Below, piece after piece: positions 42,436 through 53,109 of a stretch of 64,000 nucleotides of DNA. The position numbers and the translations under genes are program-made. The notes under the pieces were generated by a model, which was not told the origin of the DNA, did not search any database, and saw nothing but the letters and a program-made list of their open reading frames with translations. Source of the DNA: Venturia oleaginea (taxonomy: Eukaryota; Ascomycota; Dothideomycetes; Venturiales; Venturiaceae); assembly GCA_013176395.1 (NCBI GenBank), contig JABMLP010000014.1, positions 558,001 through 622,000 on the forward strand. Direction: 5' to 3'. The stretch's first letter is position 1; every line of letters starts with the position of its first letter.

Positions 42436-43980
42436 ATGACCGCCAGATTCGGTGCCTACTTTGACATTGAGTCGGCGTCAGCAGGCGTCAGAGATCCACC
42501 TACCATCTACCACAAGGATGGCTTTCCAGCTCCTAGCCCACTTGAGCTCGATGAGATCGCATGGGGTGGAAAGTACAACGGCCTTCCAACTCCTACTCAA
42601 TCGGGAACACAATCACCATACCCTGAGACTCCGCGAGCCATTAATGAATTCACAATCAGTCGACCGCTGACACCGAGACGGGAAGAAGCAGCAGGACTCG
42701 TCCAGCGCTGGAACAATCCTCCTCAGAATAGATGGCGCGTGCTTGCCTGCTGCTTGATATATTTCGGCAATGGGATGAGTGACAGTGGACCTGGTGCGCT
42801 TATTCCTTATATGCAAGAGGACTACGAAATCAAATATGCCATTGTGTATGTTTTCCATCATGGCATCTGGATTGCTAGAGCTAACAAATTTAGTTCGCTG
42901 ATTTTCGTCACCCAAGCAGTTGGCTTCATTGTCGCCGCCTTTTTCACCGATGCCCTCTTGAATAAACTGGGTCGCTCTAAGGCTTTAATGCTAGCAGAGG
43001 CTCTTCTCATCATTGGCAATGTGATGATTGTCTGTACTCCGCCCTTTCCTGTTGTTGTGGTTGCTTTCGCTTTCATAGGTTACGCAACTGCAATCAATTT
43101 GGCTCTCAACAACGTCTTTTGCAGTACTCTTGCAAATGCTGCAGTGGTGCTTGGGATTGCTCATGGTGCTTATGGTATAGGAGGAGTGTGTGGTCCTATC
43201 CTTGCCACAGCGTTGGTCTCTCATGGCATCGTGTGGTCCCGTTACTACTTCTTCACGCTCGGGATTCGAGTATTCTGTTGCGGATACGCAGGATGGGCAT
43301 TCTGGGGCCATGAGAAAGAGGCCCCAGCGCGACTACTTGATGCCCTGGAACAAACAGCAAGCCGACCGGCTGTAGAAGCAGGCGAACCAGGAAAACGAGA
43401 ACTATTGGCGCAAGCTCTGCGAAACCGTGTCACCTTAATGGGCGCTCTCTCGACATTCGCTTATCAGGGTGCTGAAGTTTCCATCTCTGGGTGGGTCATA
43501 TCGTTCCTGATCAACTATCGCCACGGCGATCCAGCTCAAGTCGGATACGTGACGGCAGGTTTTTGGGGAGGAATCACCGTGGGTCGGTTTACCCTAAGCC
43601 ACCTCTCCCACAGGGTTGGTCAAATGAGGTTTCTCTATGGCCTCGGAATCGGTGCCATTGCTTTCCAGATTTTGGTGTGGCAGGTTCCCAATGTCATTGG
43701 CGACGCGGTTGCTGTAGGAATCGTTGGACTCCTACTCGGACCTGTAGCTCCATGCTCGACAGTCATGTTTGTACGGCTTCTTCCTCGCCGGCTACAGACG
43801 ACGGGGATCAGCTTCATCTCGAGTGCTGGAAGTTCGGGTGGAGCTGTTGTTCCGCTGTTGACTGGACTGCTAGCTCAAGTGTCAGGGACCTGGGTCCTGC
43901 ATCCGATTTGCGTTGGCTTCTTCGTTCTTATGCTATTGTGCTGGCTTGCTCTGCCGTCAGTCGATAAGAGAGAAGAATAA
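42436..43980 (+). CDS. Major facilitator superfamily transporter
   Basis: Exons 42436-42845 and 42894-43980 give 498 residues. The 48-bp intron (GTATGT...CTAAC...TTTAG) is a multiple of three and stop-free, so it hides in the ORF. Spliced, the protein reads EIKYAIVSLIFVTQAVGFIV. A roughly 95-residue polar cytosolic tail precedes the first membrane helix (WRVLACCLIYFGNGMSDSG). The loop KLGRSKALMLAEALL fits the MFS A-motif position. Twelve hydrophobic segments can be counted in outline, with a central loop rich in Glu/Arg (about residues 285-325). It resembles fucose-permease/Bsc6-like fungal MFS proteins rather than drug pumps. The substrate is not predictable. Confidence 0.88.
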   Translation: MTARFGAYFDIESASAGVRDPPTIYHKDGFPAPSPLELDEIAWGGKYNGLPTPTQSGTQSPYPETPRAINEFTISRPLTPRREEAAGLVQRWNNPPQNRWRVLACCLIYFGNGMSDSGPGALIPYMQEDYEIKYAIVYVFHHGIWIARANKFSSLIFVTQAVGFIVAAFFTDALLNKLGRSKALMLAEALLIIGNVMIVCTPPFPVVVVAFAFIGYATAINLALNNVFCSTLANAAVVLGIAHGAYGIGGVCGPILATALVSHGIVWSRYYFFTLGIRVFCCGYAGWAFWGHEKEAPARLLDALEQTASRPAVEAGEPGKRELLAQALRNRVTLMGALSTFAYQGAEVSISGWVISFLINYRHGDPAQVGYVTAGFWGGITVGRFTLSHLSHRVGQMRFLYGLGIGAIAFQILVWQVPNVIGDAVAVGIVGLLLGPVAPCSTVMFVRLLPRRLQTTGISFISSAGSSGGAVVPLLTGLLAQVSGTWVLHPICVGFFVLMLLCWLALPSVDKREE

Positions 43981-44700
43981 TTAGGTGATGGGCACGAGTA
44001 ATGGCAATGCAATGATGGGTAATGGACGTCACTGGAGTTTCCAATCGACTGGACAGGAAAACACTTTCCATAATTTTGGGCTCCGAGGTTTTGGAATTTG
44101 ATGAGGGATTGGGACAGAGATTGCTTCAGCTTGAGTGTTGGATTTGGACTTGATTTTTGAACTAAATCTGGAGAGCGCCACGATGCAAGCCTAAGAATTT
44201 AGCCATGATAGCTGGGCACTACATTGTAATACGTGAGAACAGAAACTGAATTTGGTCAATGAGTTTGCTCCATGCATATATGCATTTCCAAGATATATAA
44301 TCAGAAAGCCGTGTCCGCGATTGTCAGGCCTCTTTGCGGGGCAATGACCGTTGCGTCTTCACCTAATTACATACTCTCGGTAATTGATGATGGTGATGCC
44401 TCTTAGTTAAGGCCAACGACTCGATTGCTTGCAGATGTTTGACCTTGTAACGTAATCAATCCCGGTTCCATGCTTCTCGTTAACTCTCCGATAAACTGGT
44501 GAATAAGGGTTATTCAGCGCATCATCTCTTTTATTTCAACAATGCATCAATCTACACTCTTATCCAACCTGCATCGATCTTCTCGAGTCCATCTTGAATA
44601 CTGTAGCCGGGACCTACGCTTCGCTGACCTTCCCTGGAGAATCGTCAGGGAAAACCAAAAACATTTGGTGAGTTACGCTAGTCGTTTGTCATTCTTCCTA
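43981..44700. other. Intergenic, nothing recognised
   Basis: It holds the 3' flank of the MFS gene and the left flank of a mariner element. The frame at 44542-44775 overlaps the mariner end and has no support. Confidence 0.4.
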
Positions 44701-45987
44701 CAAGTGCTGTGCATGAACGGGCTGACACCCCCCCCTCCTGTCAATTTTGTCTCAGTCATGAAGCTAGCAAAATGAAGCAGACTTTGTATACATTACCACT
44801 TAGTGTGGCCGCCATTAGCTGCGATAACGGCTTGTACGCGCTCAGGCATCTCTTCTATATACTTAATAAAGTCATCTAGCTCAAGTTTAGCCCATTCTTC
44901 CTCAAGATACTGTCGTACATCTGCTTCCGAGTACGGAAAGCGCCTCCCAATTCTATATTTTAACAGCCGCCAGACATTCTCAATTGGGTTGAGATCTGGT
45001 GAGTTAGCTGGCCAAGTCATCCTATTAAGGTTGTACTGAGAGTGTACTGCCTGAGTAAGCCTAGCCGTATGTACGGAGGCGTTATCTTCCATCAATATTG
45101 CTCGAAAGTAGCCTCCTATATGCTTCATCTCATGAATATGACTATATACCCCTGGCAGAATATGCTCAGAGTATATAGCAGCAGTAACCTTGCCCCAAGC
45201 CTTCTCACAAACTACAAGAGGTCCCTTTGTTGTCCCAGAAATACAGCCATGAGCCATCCAAGAAGAATAACCTCGAAACTTTGGTAATAAGCAAGAAGGT
45301 TCATACTTCTCCTCAGGCCTCCTTGTTACGTATATGACGCCAAAGCCTCCTGTTGTAAAAGATGCCTCGTTTGTCCAGAGGACACGTTTCCACTGCTCAA
45401 AGTCCCAATATTCGTGACGTATTGCCCATTGTAGTCTTGCCGCTCGGTGCGCCTCCGTAAGAAGAGGCTTCTCGACGGCGGTACGGCGGAAGAATCTCTC
45501 GCATTTAAAGGCTTGAAAAAGGGTTCTCCGGCAGGCTTGAATACCCTCAATCGAGGCAATCTGCTCAAGCGGCATTCGTCGGTGTAGAGCATCCTGGGTA
45601 GCTCGGTTGATTAGACGGTGGCGGCGGTGGATTGTAAGCATAAATGGCCTGCCAGGTGGCTTACGAGGAGTATAATAGCCTTCTTGAATACAAAGAATAA
45701 CCGTAGATCGAGCAAGGCGAAGCTTTCGAGCGATTTGGGTCTTGTTCCATTCTGCAAGGTGGTATAAGGTGAGGATCTGAGTACGCTCGCGCTCAGAGAG
45801 ACGTTGGCCTTTCGGCCGCTCAGGATCACGAAATGATTGACGGTTCTTATGCTTGCCAGGCATTTGAAGCTGTATAATGAAGAATATGAGGTGATAGTAA
45901 AGGTAGAGTCTGCTTTATTTTGCTAGGTTCATGACTTAGACAAGATTGACAGGGGGGGGGTGTCAGCCCGTTCATGCACAGCACTTG
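44701..45987 (-). mobile_element. Tc1/mariner element with long near-perfect TIRs
   Basis: Inverted repeats of about 80 bp start CAAGTGCTGTGCATGAACGG at both ends and run through a homopolymer (C8-9) into CTGTCAATYTTGTCTMAGTC and CTAGCAAAAT. TA dinucleotides flank the element (44699-44700, 45988-45989). The size (1287 bp) and a single full-length ORF fit a complete Tc1/mariner unit. High arm identity suggests a young insertion. Confidence 0.92.
44793..45863 (-). CDS. Tc1/mariner transposase, full-length, first catalytic Asp replaced by Asn
   Basis: The 356-residue ORF starts at the ATG at 45863 (MPGKHKNRQSFRDPERPKG). The N-terminus has paired helix-turn-helix motifs (RERTQILTLYHLAEWNKTQI, ARKLRLARSTVI). 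The catalytic domain reads VLWTNEASFTTGGFG, where the family has W-T-D-E-A; then AILMEDNASVHTARLTQ (second Asp) and ANSPDLNPIENVWRLLK (third acidic residue). The frame is free of stops. The codon AAC for the expected GAC differs by one transition and would abolish metal binding at that position, so the protein is probably expressed-length but inactive. It uses a cut-and-paste mechanism at TA targets. Confidence 0.9.
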   Translation of the reverse strand: MPGKHKNRQSFRDPERPKGQRLSERERTQILTLYHLAEWNKTQIARKLRLARSTVILCIQEGYYTPRKPPGRPFMLTIHRRHRLINRATQDALHRRMPLEQIASIEGIQACRRTLFQAFKCERFFRRTAVEKPLLTEAHRAARLQWAIRHEYWDFEQWKRVLWTNEASFTTGGFGVIYVTRRPEEKYEPSCLLPKFRGYSSWMAHGCISGTTKGPLVVCEKAWGKVTAAIYSEHILPGVYSHIHEMKHIGGYFRAILMEDNASVHTARLTQAVHSQYNLNRMTWPANSPDLNPIENVWRLLKYRIGRRFPYSEADVRQYLEEEWAKLELDDFIKYIEEMPERVQAVIAANGGHTKW

Positions 45988-46684
45988 TACGATTACCGGT
46001 CCTATGCGCTGTCATCCGGAAACTTGGACCCCGCAAACGCAAAATGACGGTCCTTCAAGCCTCCGCGTTGTCTACGTATACCGCGGAAAGCCTCGGTGCC
46101 TTACTGCCTGCCACACCCTATCACACAAGTATCCTTGTATCCTTGAATAACAAGCTCATGCTGGACATGTTGGACTTGCGCCATACGTGACTGCACTTAG
46201 TTCCTGCATCACCAGCCCTCATGATGCATAGCGGACAAGAAAGCTGCCCTGTCCATCTTCTTTGTCGGTCCATCTGTACGTCATGAATTTCATCGGTATT
46301 ACTTTCTGCGGGACATCCCATGGAGATGAGGGGTCCATTAGACTCAGCATAGCTGATGATGTCTGGATTCCTAGCCATGGCTGCGACAACGGCGAGAGTG
46401 TGTGGAAGGATTGTTGCCATCTTCTTAATTGGGAACAACTCGAGCCCATCACGCTCGACTATGTTTCCGGATACATGTCTCTGATTTGCTGAGCTTCTTA
46501 CCAAAGACTCCATGTCCCCAAACTACCTTGCTAGCTGAACAGGAAGGATTGACCGGCTGTATCGACTCGGCTATCGATTACATCCTACGTCAACCTTCGT
46601 ACAACATCAGCAACGTTTATTACTTGAGCCATCCCGACTACTCTTTCACCCTCACACAGCGTCGTCGACAGCTACTGCTACATC
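45988..46684. other. Region upstream of egt1, nothing recognised
   Basis: Short overlapping frames only. The last part (46560-46684) is pyrimidine-rich and CATC-rich, as often seen in fungal promoters and 5' leaders. Confidence 0.4.
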
Positions 46685-49600
46685 ATGACCAGAGTCTCCA
46701 TCTCCGAGGGCACATCTAGCCCGGGCCCTGAGCCTGAGATTGTCAAGAAAGGTCCAATCGAGTCGCTCAAAGACAAGATCATCAATATTCGCAAAGAGAC
46801 GTTTGACCAATCGCTTTTGGACCAGATCAAAGACGGTATCCGTCCCGCGGACGGCGGAGAGAAGACGCTTCCAACCCTGCTTCTCTACGACACCAAAGGG
46901 CTCAAGCTGTTCGAAAAGATTACATATCTAGACGAGTACTACTTGACCAACGCAGAGATCGACGTCTTGACAGACTACGCCGATGAGATTGCGAAACGTA
47001 TCGAGCCAGGAGGCATCGTTGTGGAATTGGGTAGCGGGTGAGGAGGCTTGAATATGGGGAAGAGTACCCATAAGCAAAAGCTAACGAGCCCCTTAGAGCT
47101 TTGAGGAAGATTATCATTCTTTTGAGGGCCTTGGAGAGAGCCGAAAAGAATATCCAGTACTATGCCTTGGATTTGTCGAAGGACGAGCTGGAACGGACTC
47201 TGGCAGACGTTCCGAAATTCAAGCATGTTGAATGTTTCGGGCTACATGGCACCTATGACGATGGCCTTGACTGGTTGAAGACTTCGGAGACTGCAACTAC
47301 GAGACAGATGAACATCCTTTCAATCGGCTCCAGCATTGGCAACTTCAAAAGAGCTGAAGGAGGAAAGTTCTTGAAAAATTTCTCTGATATTTTGAAACCA
47401 GGCGACACTATGATCATCGGCATGGATGGATGCCAGGACAAAGATCGGGTGTATCATGCCTACAACGACAGGGAGGGCGTCACGCACGACTTCATCCGCA
47501 ATGGTCTCCACCATGCGAATCGACTATTTGGACATGAGGAATTCGACCTGAGCAAGTGGCGAGTTATCGGCGAATACGATGAATCTGCCAGACGTCACCA
47601 TGCATTCGTGTCTCCTACGCAAGATGTCAAGGTTGATGGTGTGGCCATCCACAAGGATGAAATAGTCCGCATCGAAGAAAGCTACAAGTTCTCGGAGCGC
47701 GACGTCTCACGATTGTGGAAGGCTGCAAGCCTCGTGCAAGGCGCAAAGTGGGCGAATAAGACTGGTGATTATGGTGGGTTATTACCATTTGAAGTTAGAT
47801 TTCATCAACGACGTCTTCTCGACGTCATCTACCCCGCTAGTGGCGGATGCATGCCTCGCCTTAAATAGTTCCTGCTTCAGGCCAGGACCCTCAAGCTATG
47901 ATCACGTCTATATAACCTATCAACAACTCTAACTTGCATCCTAGGATTCTATATGGCTCACAAACCTTCGTTCGAATTCTCCTTGCGCCCCGAGGAATAT
48001 GCGGCAAAGCCAGTCCCAAATCTTTCTGAATGGGACAATCTTTGGCGTGCTTGGGACACAATAGCCCTCCAGATGATTCCCAAGGACGAATTGCTCTCTA
48101 AGCCAATCAACCTGCGGAATGCTTGCATCTTTTATTTAGGACACATGCCAACCTTCCTTGCCATCCATCTCCACAAAGCTACAGGAGAAGCGGCACAAGG
48201 GTTGGAAGAGTATCGCCGAATTTTCGAACGCGGCATTGACCCAGATGTTGATAACCCTGAGATATGTCATGATCATAGCGAATTCTCAGACGAATGGCCT
48301 GTGCAAGAAGATATCATGGCTTTCCAAGATCGAGTTCGCACTCAATTACGACAAGTTTATGCTTCTGGTGATGCCAATGGGAAGATGGCCGTGCAAAAGG
48401 CCATTTGGATCGCCTTCGAGCATGAAGCCATGCATCTCGAGACACTGCTCTACATGCTAGTTCAGAGTGAGAAGACCCAACCTCCGCCTAGTGCCCCTGT
48501 CCCAGACTTCGAGGCCATGGCACGGGAAGCACACGCCAAGGCAGTTCCAAATGAGTGGTTCAATATTCCGGAACAAAGGTTTACCGTTGGCATCAAAGAC
48601 GTCGGAGATGATAACACCACCAAGCGATACTTTGGCTGGGACAACGAAATTCCTCCTAGGAGCGTTGCTGTTCCCGCATTCTCAGCAAAGGCCACCGCAA
48701 TCACCAATGGCGACTACGCTCGGTATATGCAAGTAACCGGGGCACGAAAATTGCCAGAATCCTGGTCCAAAAATGCTGTCACGGCTTCCCGGGGATTCGC
48801 GGATCGCGTTGGTCTGACCTTTGATCATTCAAGAATTTCCTCGGATGATTCTGGATCAGGATCCGCTAGCAGCTCGGCCAGTGCTTCTCCTAACCGTGAT
48901 CAGAATAGCCCAGGTATCAGCAGCTTTGTTCAGGACAAATCGGTGAAGACTGTTTTTGGCAAAGTCCCTCTTGAGTTTGCTCTGGACTGGCCTGTCACGG
49001 CTTCTTATGATGAACTTGTCGGCTGCGCTACATGGATGGGTGGTCGCATTCCCACGTTGGAGGAGGTCAAGAGTATTTACGAATACGTTTCTGTCCAGAA
49101 ACAGAAAGAATGTGATCAGGCTCTTGGGGCTACGATTCCTGCAGTGAATGGGTGAGTATGTCCGATGTTTCAAGCCACGATGACACTAACTTTGTAGTCA
49201 CCTCATCAACGATGGAGTGGAAGAGACTCCACCATCTGGCGGTTCAGTCAACGGCTTTTCCAGCACTTCTGCTGGACCGTCTCCATCTGCCTTCTTTGTC
49301 AACCTTGAGGCAGCAAATGTAGGCTTCAAGCACTGGCATCCGACTCCCGTCACTCCTTATGGCAACAAACTTGCAGGACAGGGAGAGTTTGGTGGTGCTT
49401 GGGAATGGACCAGCAGTGTGCTGAAAAAGCACGAAGGGTTTCAGCCCATGAAGCTTTATCCTGTCTATACCGGTGAGCTTGATCCTTGGGAAATCAATTT
49501 GAGTTTGAAGTGACTGCTGATAAAAGTAACAGCGGACTTCTTCGACGGAAAACACAATGTTGTTCTTGGTGGATCTTGGGCAACTCATCCTAAGATTGCT

Positions 49601-49727
49601 GGTCGGAAGAGCTTGTATGTTGTTTTTATACCTGATCAGTCCCCGACTAATTCCTCGCAGCATCAACTGGTATCAACGCAACTATCCATATGTTTGGGCT
49701 GGGGCTCGAGTTGTGCGGGACATTTGA
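46685..49727 (+). CDS. egt1: Ergothioneine biosynthesis protein 1 (EgtD-EgtB fusion)
   Basis: Six exons: 46685-47037, 47097-47773, 47945-49151, 49198-49472, 49533-49615 and 49662-49727 (introns 59, 171, 46, 60 and 46 bp), 886 residues, the usual size for fungal Egt1. Residues about 30-340 are the SAM-dependent histidine N-alpha-methyltransferase (YLDEYYLTNAEIDVLTDYAD, the SAM loop VVELGSG split by intron 1, LSIGSSIGNFKRAEGGKF). The middle is a DinB-like domain with iron-ligand histidines (LGHMPTFLAIHL, HEAMHLETLLYML). The C-terminus is the FGE-sulfatase-like sulfoxide synthase domain (EFGGAWEWTSS, VVLGGSWATHPK, YPYVWAGARVVRDI). It trimethylates histidine to hercynine and then joins it to cysteine as the sulfoxide. 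A separate Egt2 lyase completes ergothioneine and is not in this window. Confidence 0.95.
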
Positions 49728-50028
49728 GCGCCTTTGAATTCCTTGCGACACTCATTGATACCGAATCGATACGAGAGGGAGATGGATTCAACTCTATCTT
49801 GCCACTCTTTGTATTTAAGTCGTTGGAATTGCGGAGATCAAACCCTCGTTTAGACGCTCTTATTACTATTCCTACCATTAAGAGCATGCGTGGTGTTAGG
49901 TCACAATCTATGGCTAAATATTATGGATAATTGGCAGTATATTATTAAATTTGTCGGGGAAAAAAAATTACAATGCAAACCAGAGTCAAAGCGTGGGTAA
50001 GACTGGGGCGGAGAGACGCATAAACATG

Positions 50029-50172
50029 TAAGTCGGTACGTTGCAAAAAGCTCATTCTGACTTCCAACATTGGTTCATCTCACCTCTCGCTTTGATACCA
50101 AGAACGTATAAGTCGGTACGACGCCCAAAACTCATTTTGACTTCCAACCATGGTTCATCTGACCTCTCGCTT
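50029..50172. repeat. Imperfect tandem duplication, unit about 80 bp
   Basis: AAGTCGGTACG followed by CTCATTYTGACTTCCAAC and GGTTCATCTSACCTCTCGCT occurs twice, about 80 bp apart, with scattered substitutions. Confidence 0.8.
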
Positions 50173-50485
50173 GTTCAAGACTATTTAGAGTGGGACACCC
50201 TCTCATTTTCACTTCCTTCTCCATCTTCACTCAACTCGTTCATCAAACACCAAGATTACGATTGAGTACACCCACAAAAAAACACTTTGATTTTCTCGTC
50301 AAACTTGAAATTGTAGGTCATGTCATGCAAACCCGCGCGCCACACCTGGCAGCCTTGTGCTATTCGTCGCTCACGTTAGACCAGCCTGAAATACCCATCA
50401 GCCGATTGCTTCACCACATCAGCGAATACTTCAGCCTGGCTCAATCTTCGTCACAATACACCAGCATTTTTGACTCGCAACGCAA

Positions 50486-50541
50486 TTGACAAAGGCTCCT
50501 TGACAAAGGTTCCTTGACAAAGGTTCCTTGACAAAGGCTCC
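50486..50541. repeat. 14-bp minisatellite, four units
   Basis: TTGACAAAGGYTCC is repeated four times in tandem about 200 bp upstream of the gene at 50738. Confidence 0.9.
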
Positions 50542-50737
50542 AGGTGTCTGACACAGTTCCACACCTCCAATTTACACCATCACAGTCTCCTCCAACACAG
50601 ACGGTGCCGATATATTCTCTTGTCACACATAACCTGCGCCTCCAACCAGTTGTATTTCTCTTTGTTTTGAACACCACGTTCCGCCGATATCGCACCACTC
50701 GTCAAGTCGCGACCATCACAACCTCTTTCGAGCACAA

Positions 50738-51916
50738 ATGCCCGACATGCACCTACCCAAATTCGAGAAGAGTGCTGCACTGAGCCACCACTGTGGCGTT
50801 TGCTCGAAGCCTCTCAACAACACTTCGGCCATCAACACATGCATAGGCAAACACGAAGTGAGATGCACAAATTATCATTTCACTTTCCACTTTGTCGGTA
50901 AGGGTGTCCAGCCTTGTCGTCTTCGGATGCATGGGTGCTATAAAATAGCAGTCGCTCAAGTCGGGATCGATATCGATAAATTTCTGGCGTTTGATCATGT
51001 TGACTTGCCAGAAATTTATCAATATCGATTTCTGATCCAAGATGCCGGACTAGTTTGGTAGTACGATGAAATTCTGGCCATCTCATTATTTTGACTTGCC
51101 GGAAATTTTTCGATGTCGATTTCTGATCCAAGATGTTCAACTGTTTTTGGTAGTACGAACTAACAAACAACAGGAAAGGCACATCAATGTACAGCATGCA
51201 TACATGCCAAAGCTATTCTCCAGAATCGCCATCGGGCCATCGCCGAGCTCGTCCACAATTTCAAAGATCTGTACCTATCCAGCGTCGCTACTAACGCCGT
51301 CGAAAATGGCGGCGTGATCGCACCGCCTTTACAGGTCGAATATCTCAAAGAACCAGCCAGGAAGCTCAAGAGAAAGGAAAACAAGGATCTCAAGCGTATT
51401 GATAAGGCAGCGAACAGAGCAAAGATCGTTACGCACGCCGATATCGAGAAGTTGGGAGAGATCATGTACCCACACGGCATAGGCGGCACAGGAAACGCCG
51501 ACTCCCTCCTCTCCGACGCCCTCTCAATCAAGTTTCAGCCTTCTGTCTTCTCCGAGGTCAGGCTCATGGAGAAGCTTACGATTCCCTCGGGTACCGTGCC
51601 AAAATTTGACGAAGATATCGACAGGGTTTCGAAAGAGCTGGGAATACAGAGATCTTCCACAGCGGATAAGGAGGAATCGAAGCTCTGGGAAAAGATCAGA
51701 GTAAAAGTGAGGGGGGATTTGGAAGCTAAATGGAACGGCAATGTCCAGATAAAGCGGAGACGGATTATTTACGCTCAGTGGGTCTCTCAAGGCGCCGTCG
51801 ATGCCATGTCACAGTGGGCCGAGGACTGGGATATAGGCACTGGATGGAAGAGGACTCCAGATGCAGATATCGAGCCGTATGGCGTTTGGGACACGTTGTT
51901 TTCTGCTCCGGAGTAA
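50738..51916 (+). CDS. Cys/His-rich protein of unknown function
   Basis: Exons 50738-50897 and 51174-51916 with a 276-bp intron (GTAAGG...CTAAC...CAG), 300 residues. The N-terminus carries a putative zinc site: CGVCSKPL, CIGKHEVRC and, right after the splice, HQCTACIHAKAI. It is formed only when the intron is removed, which supports the model. The rest is helical and charged (KLKRKENKDLKRIDKAANRA, SKLWEKIRVKVRGDLEAKW) and ends in a Trp/Asp-rich tail (SQWAEDWDIGTGW). I do not recognise a family. The intron is long for this window and is filled with hairpin-forming repeats. The start is the first ATG of the frame; another upstream exon cannot be excluded. Confidence 0.6.
50963..51164. repeat. 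Hairpin-forming direct repeats inside an intron
   Basis: Two copies of TTGACTTGCCRGAAATTT, then ATRTCGATTTCTGATCCAAG and GGTAGTACGA start near 50999 and 51091, about 90 bp apart. The first is preceded by ATCGATATCGATAAATTTCT, whose inverse GCCAGAAATTTATCAATATC lies at 51007, giving a potential hairpin. Confidence 0.75.
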
Positions 51917-53109
51917 GCTGGCGATACAAATGGGCGAAATGGCAAATGAGAGCAGAGATACCCCCCTTCACATCGTTTGGCCGGATGCCAACGGAAGTCG
52001 TTCATTGTATTTGGAAGGATCAATCAATAGTCGATCATTACCCCTTTTGCTCCTTTCCGCCGAGTGATTTCGAAATGTTTGGAAGATAAGCGCGGCGAAA
52101 AAACAAAGCCATGGGAAATAGTACATGATGCTCAAATTAACACGAGTATCGATAAATAACTCGCGAAATTATTTTTTCAAATCGCCAGGAATTTATCGAT
52201 ACCGATTTTCGTTAGGGAGACTTGATTGAAAGAGATACTCTTAGTAGCCAGCTAGGGGACGGAGAATCATTCGTATGAAGAAAGTAGAGAAGATAGTAAT
52301 TCGGCACGAATTTGTTTAATTGATTTGGCCGCAGGCCAGATTTCGGGGCCCAAGGCCAACTAACTCCGTACAATGCATCTATAGGTGTTACATCACCTCC
52401 ACCACCTATAATCCCCCCAAAGTACCCATCCGAGGAAGGAGCTAATTGGCCTCATTCCACACAGGGAGAGGTGCCGTACCAACGCCGAAAGCAGGGAATC
52501 GAACCCAGTAGCTACTCTTACCCACGCATTAATTGGCACAATCTTTTTTCGGGTGATTGCCCATCCAGCCATATCAGTCATTCTGCAAGTAAAAGGTATA
52601 AGGTCAAGATTCAGGTGGTTACCTATTCATCAGTTAAGTTTAGATTCCTCATTCCTCCCGTGAGAGTAGGGTCAGCAGTGAGGCAAATCTTAGTTCTCTT
52701 AACTTGTGCTACTCGCTCCTCGCTTCCATATCTAGAATCCTTACTTATCGTTCCTTCCCTCCTTCCCTCCTCTCCTCCTCTCCTCCTCCCTTCTTCCTAT
52801 CTAATATCTCTCTCAAGTCTTCCTCGAATTAGTAACCCCCCCACATATAATATCCATAATAAAACTCGTACATATTTATCTCGCCGGCGGGAGAGTAGAA
52901 GTCTCTCCCTACAAAACTATCGCAATAACAAGGAGGGTACCATCAACTCTAGCTACGCAAATGAATAGTAATCTGAGAAAATTTCCATTCGTCGAATACG
53001 ATAAATCATGACATATAGCATTTGAACTCAAATAAAACACACAAGAAAAAACTTGCCCCCATTCTCCACTCTCTCTCCCCTGTTGTCCAGCAACAAACTC
53101 CGTCCCCGT
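51917..53109. other. Intergenic, AT-rich, nothing coding
   Basis: It contains one palindromic repeat (52146-52202) related to those in the neighbouring intron, and a long pyrimidine-rich tract (about 52740-52800). No coding region is supported. Confidence 0.45.
52146..52202. repeat. Palindromic repeat related to the intron hairpins
   Basis: GTATCGATAAAT (52146-52157) and ATTTATCGATAC (52191-52202) form a perfect 12-bp inverted repeat around a 33-bp loop. The right arm, CGCCAGGAATTTATCGATAC, resembles the arms at 51007-51031. Confidence 0.75.

Larger units (their letters stand above)
49728..50737. other. Intergenic region with short tandem repeats
   Basis: Besides the two tandem repeats listed separately, no gene is recognised. 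Frames on both strands are short and overlapping. Confidence 0.45.

Noticed and set aside
52495..52505. GGTTCGATTCC on the minus strand, identical to a tRNA/Pol III B box, with an A-box-like TGGCTGGATGGG about 70 bp upstream
   Set aside because: No cloverleaf can be drawn: the T stem has a mismatch, and no acceptor or anticodon stem pairs. It could be a tRNA-derived SINE remnant or a chance match.
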